A stretch of 64,000 bases of DNA from Saccharopolyspora hordei. GTDB lineage: Bacteria > Actinomycetota > Actinomycetes > Mycobacteriales > Pseudonocardiaceae. The notes under the pieces are model-generated. The model did no database searches and had not been told where the DNA came from. It worked only from the letters and a program-made list of their open reading frames with translations. Each line of letters opens with the position of its first letter. Position 1 is the first letter of the stretch. Of the stretch, positions 57,176-64,000 are shown in pieces. The stretch is from contig NZ_JACCFJ010000001.1 of NCBI RefSeq assembly GCF_013410345.1, forward strand, positions 4,568,501 to 4,632,500. Reading direction: 5' to 3'. The position numbers and the translations under genes are program-made.

Positions 57176-58243
57176 ATGGGAACGCCCAGCGGCCTGCGGC
57201 GCGTCGTGGTGGTCGGGGCGACCGGGAACATCGGCACCAGCGTGGTCGCCGCCCTCGACACCGACCCGACCGTCGGGGAGATCATCGCCCTGTCCCGCCG
57301 GGAACCCCCGGTCACCAGCAGCAAGGTCCGCTGGGAGCGGACCGAGGTCCAGGACGACGACCTCGTCGCGCGGTTCACCGGCGCCGACGCCGTGGTCCAC
57401 CTGGCCTGGCTGTTCCAGCCGACCCACGACCCGGTCGTCACGTGGCGCAACAACGTCCTGGGCAGCATCCGGGTGTTCGACAGCGCCGCCGAAGCCGGCG
57501 TGCCGCGCCTGGTCCACGCCTCGTCGATCGCCGCCTACAGCCCGGCCGGGGGAGACCGGCCGGTGGGCGAGGTCTGGCCGACGCACGGCTGGCCCGGCTC
57601 CGCCTACAGCCGGGAGAAGGCCTACCTGGAGCGCTGCCTCGACGCCTTCCAGGCCCGGCACCCCGAGGTCGGGGTGGTGCGGATGCGCACCGCGTTCTGC
57701 TTCAAGCACGCCTCCGCCTCGCAGCAACGACGGCTGTTCCTGGGACCGCTCGTGGTCCAGCGGCTCGCCCGGCCGGAGCGCCTCCCGGCGCTGCCGATCC
57801 CGGCCGGGCTGCGGTTCCAAGCGGTGCACAGCGACGACGTCGGGGAGGCCTACCGGCTGGCCGTGCACGCCACGCAGGTCGGCGCCTTCAACGTGGCCGC
57901 GGACCCGCTCGTCGACGCGGAGGTGCTCGGGGAGCTCCTGGGCACGCGGACGGTGGACGTCTCGCCCAGGGCGGTGCGCACCGCCCTGGCCACGGCGTGG
58001 AACCTGCACCTCGTCCCGGCGTCCCCCGGTCTGTTCGACACCTTCATGCGGTTGCCGGTGATGGACACCTCCCGCGCCCGCGAGGAGCTCGGGTGGGCGC
58101 CGCAGCACAGCGCCACCGCCGCGGTGCAGGAGTTCCTGCGCGGTCTGCGGGAGGTCGCCGGCGGCCGGACACCGCCCCTGCGTGCCCGCATGCCCGGCGG
58201 ACGCCGGTACGAGCTCAGCACGGGGGTCGGGCAGCGCCCGTGA
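57176..58243 (+). CDS. NAD-dependent epimerase/dehydratase family protein (extended SDR)
   Basis: Extended SDR of 355 residues. The cofactor motif VVVGATGNIGTSVVAAL opens the protein; VHLAWLFQPTHDP follows, the catalytic Ser is in VHASSIAAYSPAG and the active-site YSREK Tyr/Lys pair is intact. The remainder (FQAVHSDDVGEAYRLAVHAT, FNVAADPLVDAEVLGELLG) matches the C-terminal substrate domain of nucleotide-sugar epimerase-like proteins. In actinobacteria such proteins frequently act on non-sugar substrates, and no sugar gene is adjacent on this strand. The ATG follows GGGAGG. A hairpin terminates it at 58249-58278. Confidence 0.88.
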   Translation: MGTPSGLRRVVVVGATGNIGTSVVAALDTDPTVGEIIALSRREPPVTSSKVRWERTEVQDDDLVARFTGADAVVHLAWLFQPTHDPVVTWRNNVLGSIRVFDSAAEAGVPRLVHASSIAAYSPAGGDRPVGEVWPTHGWPGSAYSREKAYLERCLDAFQARHPEVGVVRMRTAFCFKHASASQQRRLFLGPLVVQRLARPERLPALPIPAGLRFQAVHSDDVGEAYRLAVHATQVGAFNVAADPLVDAEVLGELLGTRTVDVSPRAVRTALATAWNLHLVPASPGLFDTFMRLPVMDTSRAREELGWAPQHSATAAVQEFLRGLREVAGGRTPPLRARMPGGRRYELSTGVGQRP

Positions 58244-58248
58244 CGCCC

Positions 58249-58278
58249 GCGGTGGGGCGGGCTCGGCCTGCCCACCGC
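58249..58278 (+). terminator. Hairpin terminator after the epimerase-family gene
   Basis: Eight perfect base pairs GCGGTGGG / CCCACCGC enclosing a loop that can extend the stem with GGGC/GCCT pairing, six bases after the stop. Confidence 0.7.
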
Positions 58279-58429
58279 AGGCGCGCTACCCCCGACGCTG
58301 CGCACCACGGCGGGCGCTCGCACACCCCGAGCGCGATCGGCCGAGCCCTGGGGGCGGAGCCCCACCCCGACCAGGGCACGCACCCTCGCACCCGGGTACC
58401 CGGCGCACCCCGGCCCCACGCGACCGCGC

Positions 58430-58789
58430 TCACTCGCCCGGGTGGTCCGTGACGGTGTCCTCGTGCGCGTGCTGGGACTCCGACCAGTAGCTGCGCGCGT
58501 CGACCACGGCGGACGCCAGCACCTGGTTCAGGTGGCGCAGGTCCAGCGCCTCCTGCGGGTAGTCCTGGCTCGCGCGCGCGAACAGCTCGGCGCGGTCCAC
58601 CTGCTCGATCTGCTCGACGAGCGTGCTCGTCAGGTGCTCGAGCGACTGGAGCACGCCGGCGAGCGCGGAGCCGTAGGCGGGCCAGTCCTCCTGCACGAGG
58701 TCCAGGCGGCGTTGGCGCGTCGCCGCGTTGTCGATCGCGTCCCGGGCAGCGTGGACCCCTTCGAGCGGGTGCGACTCGGCTCGCCCCAT
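58430..58789 (-). CDS. Hypothetical small helical protein
   Basis: Protein of 119 residues that I do not recognise. It is rich in helix-formers (ARDAIDNAATRQRRLDLVQE, HLTSTLVEQIEQVDRAELFA, LDLRHLNQVLASAVVDARS) and has no signal peptide, membrane segment or Cys, so it is probably a soluble, perhaps coiled-coil protein. I start at ATG 58789, behind GGGGCGCACC; the frame extends 24 codons further upstream with no support. It lies alone between the epimerase terminator and the UDP-glucose dehydrogenase cluster. Third-position GC is as high as in neighbouring genes, supporting real coding. Confidence 0.6.
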   Translation of the reverse strand: MGRAESHPLEGVHAARDAIDNAATRQRRLDLVQEDWPAYGSALAGVLQSLEHLTSTLVEQIEQVDRAELFARASQDYPQEALDLRHLNQVLASAVVDARSYWSESQHAHEDTVTDHPGE

Positions 58790-58955
58790 CGGTGCGCCCC
58801 CACGGCTCGTCGGTCCGGTGCGGAGTGCCGGGGCCGGCGGCTGACACCGCCCTGCGCGCACCGCGGCAGACGCCGCCGTGCTCGTCGCGACCGCCCTTCG
58901 TCTCCTCCGCTGGGGTATCCGGGTCGTGCGCCGAGTAGTCCTGCTGCGGAGGAGT

Positions 58956-60266
58956 TCACCCGCGGCCGACGCCGTGGACGACGGCGCCCGCGCGGCGCAG
59001 CACCGCCACGTCGACCGCGTTCCGGGTGTCCACGACCACCGGGCTCTCCGCCAGGTCCAGCACCTGCGACCAGTCCAGGTCGGTGAACTCCGGCCATTCG
59101 GTGAGCACCACGACGGCGCGCGCGCCCTTCACCGCCTGGTAGGGGTTGTCCACCACGGCGACCTCGGCGGGCAGCCCCCGTTCGTCACCGCGCAGCGCCG
59201 GGTCGAAGGCGACCAGCTCCGCGCCCTGCCGGGCCAGCTCCCCCGCGACCGCGACCGCCGGGGAGTCGCGCAGGTCGTCGGTGCCCGCCTTGAAGGCCAG
59301 GCCGAGCAGCCCCAACCGGACCCCGGCGACGCGACCACCGCAGGCGGCGACGACCTTGTCGACCGCCCGGCGCTGCTGCCGGCGGTTGGTCTCGACGGCG
59401 GCGCGGACCAGCGGCAGGTCGACGCCGACGGCCTCGGCGGTGTGCAGCAGGGCCGCGGTGTCCTTGGGCAGGCACGAGCCACCCCAGCCCGGTCCCGGCC
59501 GCAGGAAGGAGTTCGCGATCCGGTGGTCGTGGCCCAGGCACGTGGTGATGCCGGTGACGTCCGCCCCCACCCGCTCGCACAGCTCGGCCAGGTCGTTGAC
59601 GTAGGACAGCTTGGTCGCCAGGAAGGAGTTCGCCGCGTACTTGACCACCTCGGCGGTGGCCGGGTCGGTGCGCACCACCGGCGCGTCCACCCCGGCGTAG
59701 AGCTCGGCGACCCGCTGCGCCGCCGCGTCGGCCGCGGCGCCCACGACGATCCGGTCCGGGGCGAGGAAGTCCTGCACGGCCCGGCCCTCGCGGAGGAACT
59801 CCGGGTTGCTCACCACGGCCACGTCGCCGCGCCCCACGAGCTCGGCCAGCCGCGCCGCCGTGCCGACCGGGACGGTCGACTTGGTCACCAGCAGGCCGTT
59901 CGCGGGCAGGTGCCCGCGCACCTCCCGGACGACCTCCGCCACCGCCGCCAGGTCCGCGCCCCCGTCAGCCGCCATCGGCGTGGGCAGGCACAGGAAGACG
60001 GCGTCCGCGTCGCGCACCGCCGACACCGAGGAGCGCGTGAAGCCCAGCCGTCCGGCGCTGATGCCGGCGCGGACGAGCTCGCCGAGACCGGGCTCCCGGA
60101 TCCGCACCTCACCGCGGCGCAGCTCGGCCAGCTTGTCCCGGTCGGCGTCGCAGCACGTCACGTGGTGGCCGAGCGAGCACAGGCAGGCCCCGGTGGTCAG
60201 CCCGACGTAGCCGGTGCCGATGACCGCGATCCGGCGGTTCGGGGAGCGCTGCGTCGTGGGTTCCAC
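58956..60266 (-). CDS. UDP-glucose 6-dehydrogenase
   Basis: UDP-glucose/GDP-mannose dehydrogenase family enzyme of 436 residues. It oxidises UDP-glucose twice to UDP-glucuronate. Visible are the NAD motif AVIGTGYVGLTTGACLCSLG, the EPGLGELV strand, the catalytic Lys and Asn in AEVVKYAANSFLATKLSYVN, and the nucleophilic Cys in GPGWGGSCLPKD. The C-terminal domain (LGLAFKAGTDDLRDSPAVAV) is complete. GTG 60266 follows GCGAGGCCGT; a TTG at 60278 is the alternative. It is the last gene of a minus-strand sugar cluster and lies 16 bases after a decayed paralog. UDP-mannuronate or other uronates are possible products. Confidence 0.92.
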   Translation of the reverse strand: MEPTTQRSPNRRIAVIGTGYVGLTTGACLCSLGHHVTCCDADRDKLAELRRGEVRIREPGLGELVRAGISAGRLGFTRSSVSAVRDADAVFLCLPTPMAADGGADLAAVAEVVREVRGHLPANGLLVTKSTVPVGTAARLAELVGRGDVAVVSNPEFLREGRAVQDFLAPDRIVVGAAADAAAQRVAELYAGVDAPVVRTDPATAEVVKYAANSFLATKLSYVNDLAELCERVGADVTGITTCLGHDHRIANSFLRPGPGWGGSCLPKDTAALLHTAEAVGVDLPLVRAAVETNRRQQRRAVDKVVAACGGRVAGVRLGLLGLAFKAGTDDLRDSPAVAVAGELARQGAELVAFDPALRGDERGLPAEVAVVDNPYQAVKGARAVVVLTEWPEFTDLDWSQVLDLAESPVVVDTRNAVDVAVLRRAGAVVHGVGRG

Positions 60267-60282
60267 ACGGCCTCGCAACGGG

Positions 60283-61059
60283 TCACGGGCGCACGTCGAG
60301 CGCGCGGAAGGTGGGTGGGACGTCGTCCCCGGCCAGCGCCCGCAGGCGGGCGGCGCGGCGGCGCTGGCCGGGGTCGAGGCGGTCGGTCGCGGCGCAGGTG
60401 TGCGGTCGGCCGATCCGCTGGTCGACCCGCAGGCACTCCACGACGCTGCCCACGTCGGCGCCGACCGCGCGGCAGAAGCGCTCCAGCTCGGCGAAGAACT
60501 GCTGCTTCACCGCGCAGAGCCCGTCGCGCGCCGGGCCGACGAGGTCCGCGGTGCGCGGGTCCGCGCGCACCACCGGCGCGGGCACCGCGGCGTAGAGACC
60601 GGCGACCGCCTCGACGGCCGCCGGGTCGTCGGAGCCCAGCACGAGGCACTCCGGTGCGAGGAAGTCCCGCAGCGCGGACCCGCGCCGCAGGGTCAGCGGG
60701 TGGCTCACGAAGCGCAGGTCCGCCCGGCCGAGGGCGCTCGCCAGCGCCGGCGTCGACCCCCACGGCGGCAGGCAGCTGTTCACCACGGTGCCGCCGACCG
60801 CCGCGCGCCCGTCCAGCTCGCTGACCCGGTCCGCACCGCACACGAACACCGTCCGCGCCGCCGCGCCGGAGCACCGCAGGCGGCCGGAGCGCAGCAGGTC
60901 GGCGCACGCGTCGCCGAGGCCGGGTTCGGCGGACAGCTCCGCCCGCGGCAGCTCCGGGGAGCACGCCACCGCGTGGCCCAGCCACCCCAGCCCGGCCGCG
61001 ACCGCGGCCGCGGTGCGCCCCTCCCCGCAGACGGCGATGGTCACCTCGTTCCCGCACAT
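60283..61059 (-). CDS. Degenerate paralog of UDP-glucose dehydrogenase
   Basis: Protein of 258 residues aligned to the first two thirds of the UDP-glucose dehydrogenase encoded just downstream. Shared blocks are AEPGLGDACADLL, the RRGSALRDFLAPECLVLG segment, AVPAPVVRADPRTADLV and AELERFCRAVGADVGSVVEC. The enzyme's NAD motif is altered (GEGRTAAAVAAGLGWLG), the catalytic Lys and Asn of VVKYAANS are Gly and Asp (LVGPARDG), and GWGGSC with the whole C-terminal domain is missing. It cannot be a dehydrogenase. ATG 61059 has a good ribosome site (GGGGGAGCG) and the frame is intact, so the protein is likely made, perhaps as a regulator or partner of the active copy. Confidence 0.78.
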   Translation of the reverse strand: MCGNEVTIAVCGEGRTAAAVAAGLGWLGHAVACSPELPRAELSAEPGLGDACADLLRSGRLRCSGAAARTVFVCGADRVSELDGRAAVGGTVVNSCLPPWGSTPALASALGRADLRFVSHPLTLRRGSALRDFLAPECLVLGSDDPAAVEAVAGLYAAVPAPVVRADPRTADLVGPARDGLCAVKQQFFAELERFCRAVGADVGSVVECLRVDQRIGRPHTCAATDRLDPGQRRRAARLRALAGDDVPPTFRALDVRP

Positions 61060-61075
61060 CGCTCCCCCACCGCGA

Positions 61076-62011
61076 TCAGCCGGTCCCGACCAGGAGTCCC
61101 TCGACCGCCTCGATGACCCGGCCGGCGGACAGCGCCAGCAGGCCCGCGTCCGGTTCGGCGGCGAAGGTGTCGCCGTTCCGGCCGTGCCAGAGGGCGACGT
61201 GGCGGTCGTCGTCCGGCGGACCCCACAGCGCCGGGGACACCGGGCCGAACAGCACCACCGAGGGCGTGCGGAAGGCGGTGGCCAGGTGCGCGATGCCGGT
61301 GTCCCCGCAGACCACCAGCTTCGCGCCCGCGACCAGGCACGCCAGCTGCCACAGGCCGGTCGTGCCGGCCAGCACCGCGTCCGGCGGCAGCCCGCCCAGC
61401 TCGGCCACCCGCTGCGCGAGCACCCGCTCGTCCGCCGATCCCGTGACCACCACCGGGTTCCCGGTGTCCGCCGATCGCCGGGCCACCGCCGCGAAGCGCT
61501 CCACCGGCCAGCACCGCGCCCCGTGGCTGGCCCCCGGGTGCACGACCACGGCACCGGGCGCGAACTCCTCGGACGGTGGCGCCAGCCGCAGGTCGGTCGG
61601 GTCGGCGGCGATGCCGTGGTGCTCCAGCAGCCGGCACCAGCGCTGCACCTCGTGCAGGTCGCTGCGCCACTCGGGACCGGCGAGCCCCGGGAAGGCCGGG
61701 TGCCGGTGGGTGAGCAGGCGCCGCGGTCCCGTGCCGCACAGGGCGGACACCGACTCCGGGCCGCTGCCGTGCAGGTTGACCGCCACCTCGGGAGCGCCGT
61801 CCGACCAGGAGAACTCCCGCAGCCCCGGGGTCCGGTGCAGCGCGTCGACCTCCGGCAGCAGCGGCAGCAGCTGCTCCAGCGCGCGCGGGGCGGCGAGCAC
61901 CAGCCGGTGCTCCGGGAAGTGCCGGCGCAGCCCGCGCAGCGCGGGCACGGCCGTGAGCAGGTCGCCCAGGCCGAGCGCCCGGAGCACGAGGGCGGTCGCC
62001 CTCACGGCCAC
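61076..62011 (-). CDS. Family 9 glycosyltransferase (heptosyltransferase-like)
   Basis: GT9 glycosyltransferase of 311 residues. The N-terminal domain begins RATALVLRALGLGDLLTAVP with the GxGDxL motif of ADP-heptose:LPS heptosyltransferases; the C-terminal nucleotide-binding part has VVVHPGASHGARCWPVERFA and LVVCGDTGIAHLATAFRTPS, where ADP-heptose is bound in relatives. GTG 62011 is five bases after GGAGGAG and overlaps the upstream stop by 10 bases; GTG 62005 is an alternative. With an HldE-like gene two positions upstream, transfer of a heptose is plausible, to a cell-surface glycan or a secondary metabolite, since a Gram-positive actinomycete has no LPS. Confidence 0.88.
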   Translation of the reverse strand: MAVRATALVLRALGLGDLLTAVPALRGLRRHFPEHRLVLAAPRALEQLLPLLPEVDALHRTPGLREFSWSDGAPEVAVNLHGSGPESVSALCGTGPRRLLTHRHPAFPGLAGPEWRSDLHEVQRWCRLLEHHGIAADPTDLRLAPPSEEFAPGAVVVHPGASHGARCWPVERFAAVARRSADTGNPVVVTGSADERVLAQRVAELGGLPPDAVLAGTTGLWQLACLVAGAKLVVCGDTGIAHLATAFRTPSVVLFGPVSPALWGPPDDDRHVALWHGRNGDTFAAEPDAGLLALSAGRVIEAVEGLLVGTG

Positions 62012-62688
62012 GACGGCTCCTCCGAGTGGCACACCACCATCTCGCGCACCTCGCACCCGGGTGGCTGCCGCAGCGCGAAGACGACGGTCGCCGCCACGTC
62101 CGCCGGGTCGTTGAGCTTGGCGCCCGGCGGCGGCTTGTACTGCTCGTCGCGGCCGTCGAAGAACGCGGTGCGCATCCCGCCCGGCACGAGCAGCGTGACC
62201 CCGACGCGGCCGCTGGTCTCGGCGGCCAGCGCGCGGGTGAAGCCGACGACGCCGAACTTCGAAGCGCAGTAGGCGGTCGCGTCGCTGACCGCGCTGAGCC
62301 CGAGGGTGGACGCGCAGGTCACCACGGTGCCCCGCACCCGCTCCAGGTACGGCAGCGCGGCGCGCACCACGGCGGCGGTGCCGAGGAGGTTGACCTCGAG
62401 GACGCGTTCCCAGTCCTCCGCGGGCACCGACCCCAGCGTCCCGCAGCTGTCGACGCCGGCCGCGGTGAACACCGCGTCGAGCCCGCCGACCGAGTCGGCC
62501 AGCTCCCGCACCGCCCGCTCGGCCGCGCGGCGGTCGGCCAGGTCGACGCAGGCGTACTTCACCGGCGCCGAGGGCACCGCCCGGTCGAGCACCAGCGGCG
62601 TCCCGCCACCGGCGGCCACCGCCTCGACGGTCGCCGCGCCGAGACCGGACGCACCGCCGGTGATCAGCACGTTGCCCAGCTCTCTCAT
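62002..62688 (-). CDS. SDR-family oxidoreductase of the sugar cluster
   Basis: Short SDR of 228 residues with TGGASGLGAATVEAVAAG (cofactor), FTAAGVDSCG, catalytic Ser in TCASTLGLSAVS and the YCASKFGVVG Tyr/Lys. It is smaller than most SDRs because the substrate-loop region is compact. ATG 62688 is behind GGGAGG, 13 bases after the stop of the HldE-like gene, and the stop overlaps the glycosyltransferase. It may reduce or oxidise a sugar intermediate in the heptose pathway. Specificity not recognisable. Confidence 0.88.
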   Translation of the reverse strand: MRELGNVLITGGASGLGAATVEAVAAGGGTPLVLDRAVPSAPVKYACVDLADRRAAERAVRELADSVGGLDAVFTAAGVDSCGTLGSVPAEDWERVLEVNLLGTAAVVRAALPYLERVRGTVVTCASTLGLSAVSDATAYCASKFGVVGFTRALAAETSGRVGVTLLVPGGMRTAFFDGRDEQYKPPPGAKLNDPADVAATVVFALRQPPGCEVREMVVCHSEEPSWP

Positions 62689-62701
62689 CCGTTCCTCCCG
62701 T

Positions 62702-64000
62702 TCAGGCCGGCAGTTGCAGGTCGCGCAGCATCCGGCTCGTCGAGTAGCCGTCCACCAGCGGGACGAGCACGGTCCGCCCGCCGTGGCGCTCGACCACGCG
62801 CGCCTCGGGCAGCTGCGAGAGCTCGTAGTCCCCGCCCTTGACCCAGACGTCCGGGCGGAGCCGGTCCAGCAGCGCGCACGGGGAGAGCTCGTCGAACACC
62901 TCCACCGCGTCCACGCACTCGAGCGCCTCGAGCAGGCACCGGCGGTCGTCGGCGCGCACCAGCGGACGCGGCGGTCCCTTGAGCCGCCGCACCGACTCGT
63001 CGGAGTTCATGCACACCACGAGCACGTCGCCGAACGTCCGGGCCCGGTTGAGCAGCTCGACGTGGCCCGGGTGCAGCAGGTCGAAGCACCCACCGGCGGC
63101 GACCACCCGGCCGCCCCACGCCCGGACCCGGTCCACGCGGTCCAACGACGAGCCGGTGCGCCGCGGCGGCGGGGGCTCGTCGCCGTTGCACGCCCACGCC
63201 CCGGCACCGCCCTCGGCCACGAAGCGGCTGGCGCAGTTCACGCCGTAGCGCACCGCTCGGCGCAGCGAGACCCCGCGCCCCAGGGCCAGGGTCGTGGCGA
63301 CGGCGAAGCTGTCGCCCGCGCCGCAGACGTCGGGCGTGCTGCCGACCAGCTCGGGCGCGGGCAGCACCTCGCCCGGCGGGGCCAGCACGGCGCCGCCCGC
63401 GCCGAGGGTGATCGCCACCGCGCCGCACCCCCACCGCAGCCGCAGGGCGCTCGCCCCGTCCGCCGACGCCGAGCCCGCCCCCAGCAGCAGCGCCTCCGGT
63501 CGGTTGGGCACCACCAGGTCGGCGCGCGGCAGCGGTTCGCTGCCGCGGGGGTGCGGGTCCCACACCAGCGGGACGTCGGAGGGCAGCCGGGCCAGTTCCC
63601 GGCGCAGCCAGGAGTTGGCCGTGATGCCGCGCCCGTAGTCGGCGACCAGGACGGCGTCCGCGCTGCGCAGCGCCTCCAGCGGTCCCTCCCCCAGCGGCAG
63701 GTCCGGCACCGTCCCGTCCCCGGTGTCCAGGCGCACCAGCGACTGCCCGTCCGCGCGCACCCGGGTCTTGCTCGGCGTGCCCCCGGTGAACGGCGCGTCC
63801 AGCAGCACGCACCGCGCGGCCAGCACCCGGCCGAGCTCGCGGCCCGCGGAATCCCCGCTGCGGCCCGTGATCAGCGTGACGTCGGCGCCCTGGGCGTCGC
63901 CCAGGACGGCGGCCAGCGCGGCACCGCCCGGCCGGCACTTGCGGGCCCGTCGACCACCGGGACCGGGGCGTCGGGGCACAGGCGCTCCGCGCCGCCGGTC
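62702..64000 (-). CDS. HldE-like heptose kinase/nucleotidyltransferase, 5' partial and apparently frameshifted
   Basis: Two-domain protein similar to HldE (RfaE). The PfkB-type kinase part ends with GSTPDVCGAGDSFAVATTLA, with the catalytic Asp in GAGD. The second domain is a nucleotidyltransferase with AAGGCFDLLHPGHVELLNRA (HxGH motif) and CMNSDESVRRLKG. Together these make D-glycero-manno-heptose 7-phosphate into 1,7-bisphosphate and NDP-heptose in Gram-negatives and in some actinomycetes. At its start, conserved residues GGAERLCPDAPVPVVDGPAS read in one frame (from about 63999 to 63941) but RPGGAALAA continues in another (from about 63932), as if one base were missing. The in-frame GTG at 63979 would give a protein with a foreign N-terminus. 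The real start is beyond the window. Either a true frameshift or a sequencing error. Confidence 0.8.
   Translation of the reverse strand, partial: DRRRGAPVPRRPGPGGRRARKCRPGGAALAAVLGDAQGADVTLITGRSGDSAGRELGRVLAARCVLLDAPFTGGTPSKTRVRADGQSLVRLDTGDGTVPDLPLGEGPLEALRSADAVLVADYGRGITANSWLRRELARLPSDVPLVWDPHPRGSEPLPRADLVVPNRPEALLLGAGSASADGASALRLRWGCGAVAITLGAGGAVLAPPGEVLPAPELVGSTPDVCGAGDSFAVATTLALGRGVSLRRAVRYGVNCASRFVAEGGAGAWACNGDEPPPPRRTGSSLDRVDRVRAWGGRVVAAGGCFDLLHPGHVELLNRARTFGDVLVVCMNSDESVRRLKGPPRPLVRADDRRCLLEALECVDAVEVFDELSPCALLDRLRPDVWVKGGDYELSQLPEARVVERHGGRTVLVPLVDGYSTSRMLRDLQLPA
63930..63942 (-). other. Apparent frameshift in the HldE-like gene
   Basis: On the minus strand the segment GCAAGTGCCGGCCGGGC joins two frames. 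Reading GCA AGT in the first frame leaves two bases (GC) before CGG CCG GGC in the second; one added base, for example GCC CGG CCG, would restore the expected ASARPGGAAL. The site is in a GC-rich run where a single C could be lost in sequencing or in evolution. Confidence 0.65.

Noticed and set aside
1-64000. CRISPR arrays, tRNA or rRNA genes, prophage or intact insertion sequences, polyketide or peptide synthetase modules
   Set aside because: Looked for direct repeats with spacers, cloverleaf patterns, transposase catalytic motifs and carrier-protein motifs; none was found.

Overview
This is a very GC-rich chromosomal window from an actinomycete. Strong GC bias at third codon positions, frequent GTG/TTG starts, repeated leaderless promoters, a four-gene conservon, a DasR-type operator and a polA-rpsA-coaE/grpB-uvrB-pdtaR neighbourhood like that of Mycobacterium tuberculosis all agree with this. 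My best guess is a Pseudonocardiaceae member such as Saccharopolyspora, but that is inference from style and gene content. I saw no rRNA, tRNA, CRISPR array or intact mobile element.

Bases 1-13200 hold acyl-CoA catabolism. A plus-strand operon runs phosphotransferase, ACAD10/11-type dehydrogenase, SDR reductase, two acyl-CoA dehydrogenases that look like an alpha/beta pair, and a MaoC hydratase. A facing minus-strand set has an AbgT transporter, two paralogous CoA ligases, a TetR regulator and two SDRs. A palindromic operator lies in the promoter of the distal ligase. Bases 13250-16850 hold a secreted GH18 chitinase behind a DasR-like site, a RES-type toxin-antitoxin pair whose antitoxin has a TTA codon, and a TerC-type membrane protein behind a yybP-ykoY-like manganese riboswitch with a visible Shine-Dalgarno sequestering helix.

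Bases 17300-25370 hold an unusual hydrolase/ABC-ATPase fusion with its permease, then a conservon (cvnA-D) followed by a GAF protein; cvnA carries the window's only other TTA codon that I found. Bases 25368-33640 hold a further acyl-CoA dehydrogenase, a LysR regulator and a five-gene operon (CoA-transferase, enoyl-CoA hydratase, acetoacetate decarboxylase-like, 3-hydroxyacyl-CoA dehydrogenase, acyl-CoA dehydrogenase), which reads as a complete activation and beta-oxidation route for one organic acid.

Bases 33640-54520 are mostly core genes: FAD monooxygenase, uvrB, an SPW membrane protein, two tandem DUF402 paralogs, coaE-grpB fusion, rpsA, methyltransferase, GNAT, a degenerate ABC ATPase with a YhgE/Pip membrane protein, a Tn3-transposase-derived protein without its catalytic domain, VOC protein, polA, thioesterase, pdtaR and an amino-acid permease. 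Bases 54700-64000 hold a CAP-domain secreted protein, a cysteine-less thiolase-like protein, an epimerase-family protein, and the end of a sugar cluster: UDP-glucose dehydrogenase, a decayed second copy of it, a family 9 glycosyltransferase, an SDR, and an HldE-like heptose kinase/nucleotidyltransferase that appears frameshifted near the window edge.

Convergent gene pairs are often separated by perfect hairpins of 12-17 bp, which I annotate as bidirectional terminators.
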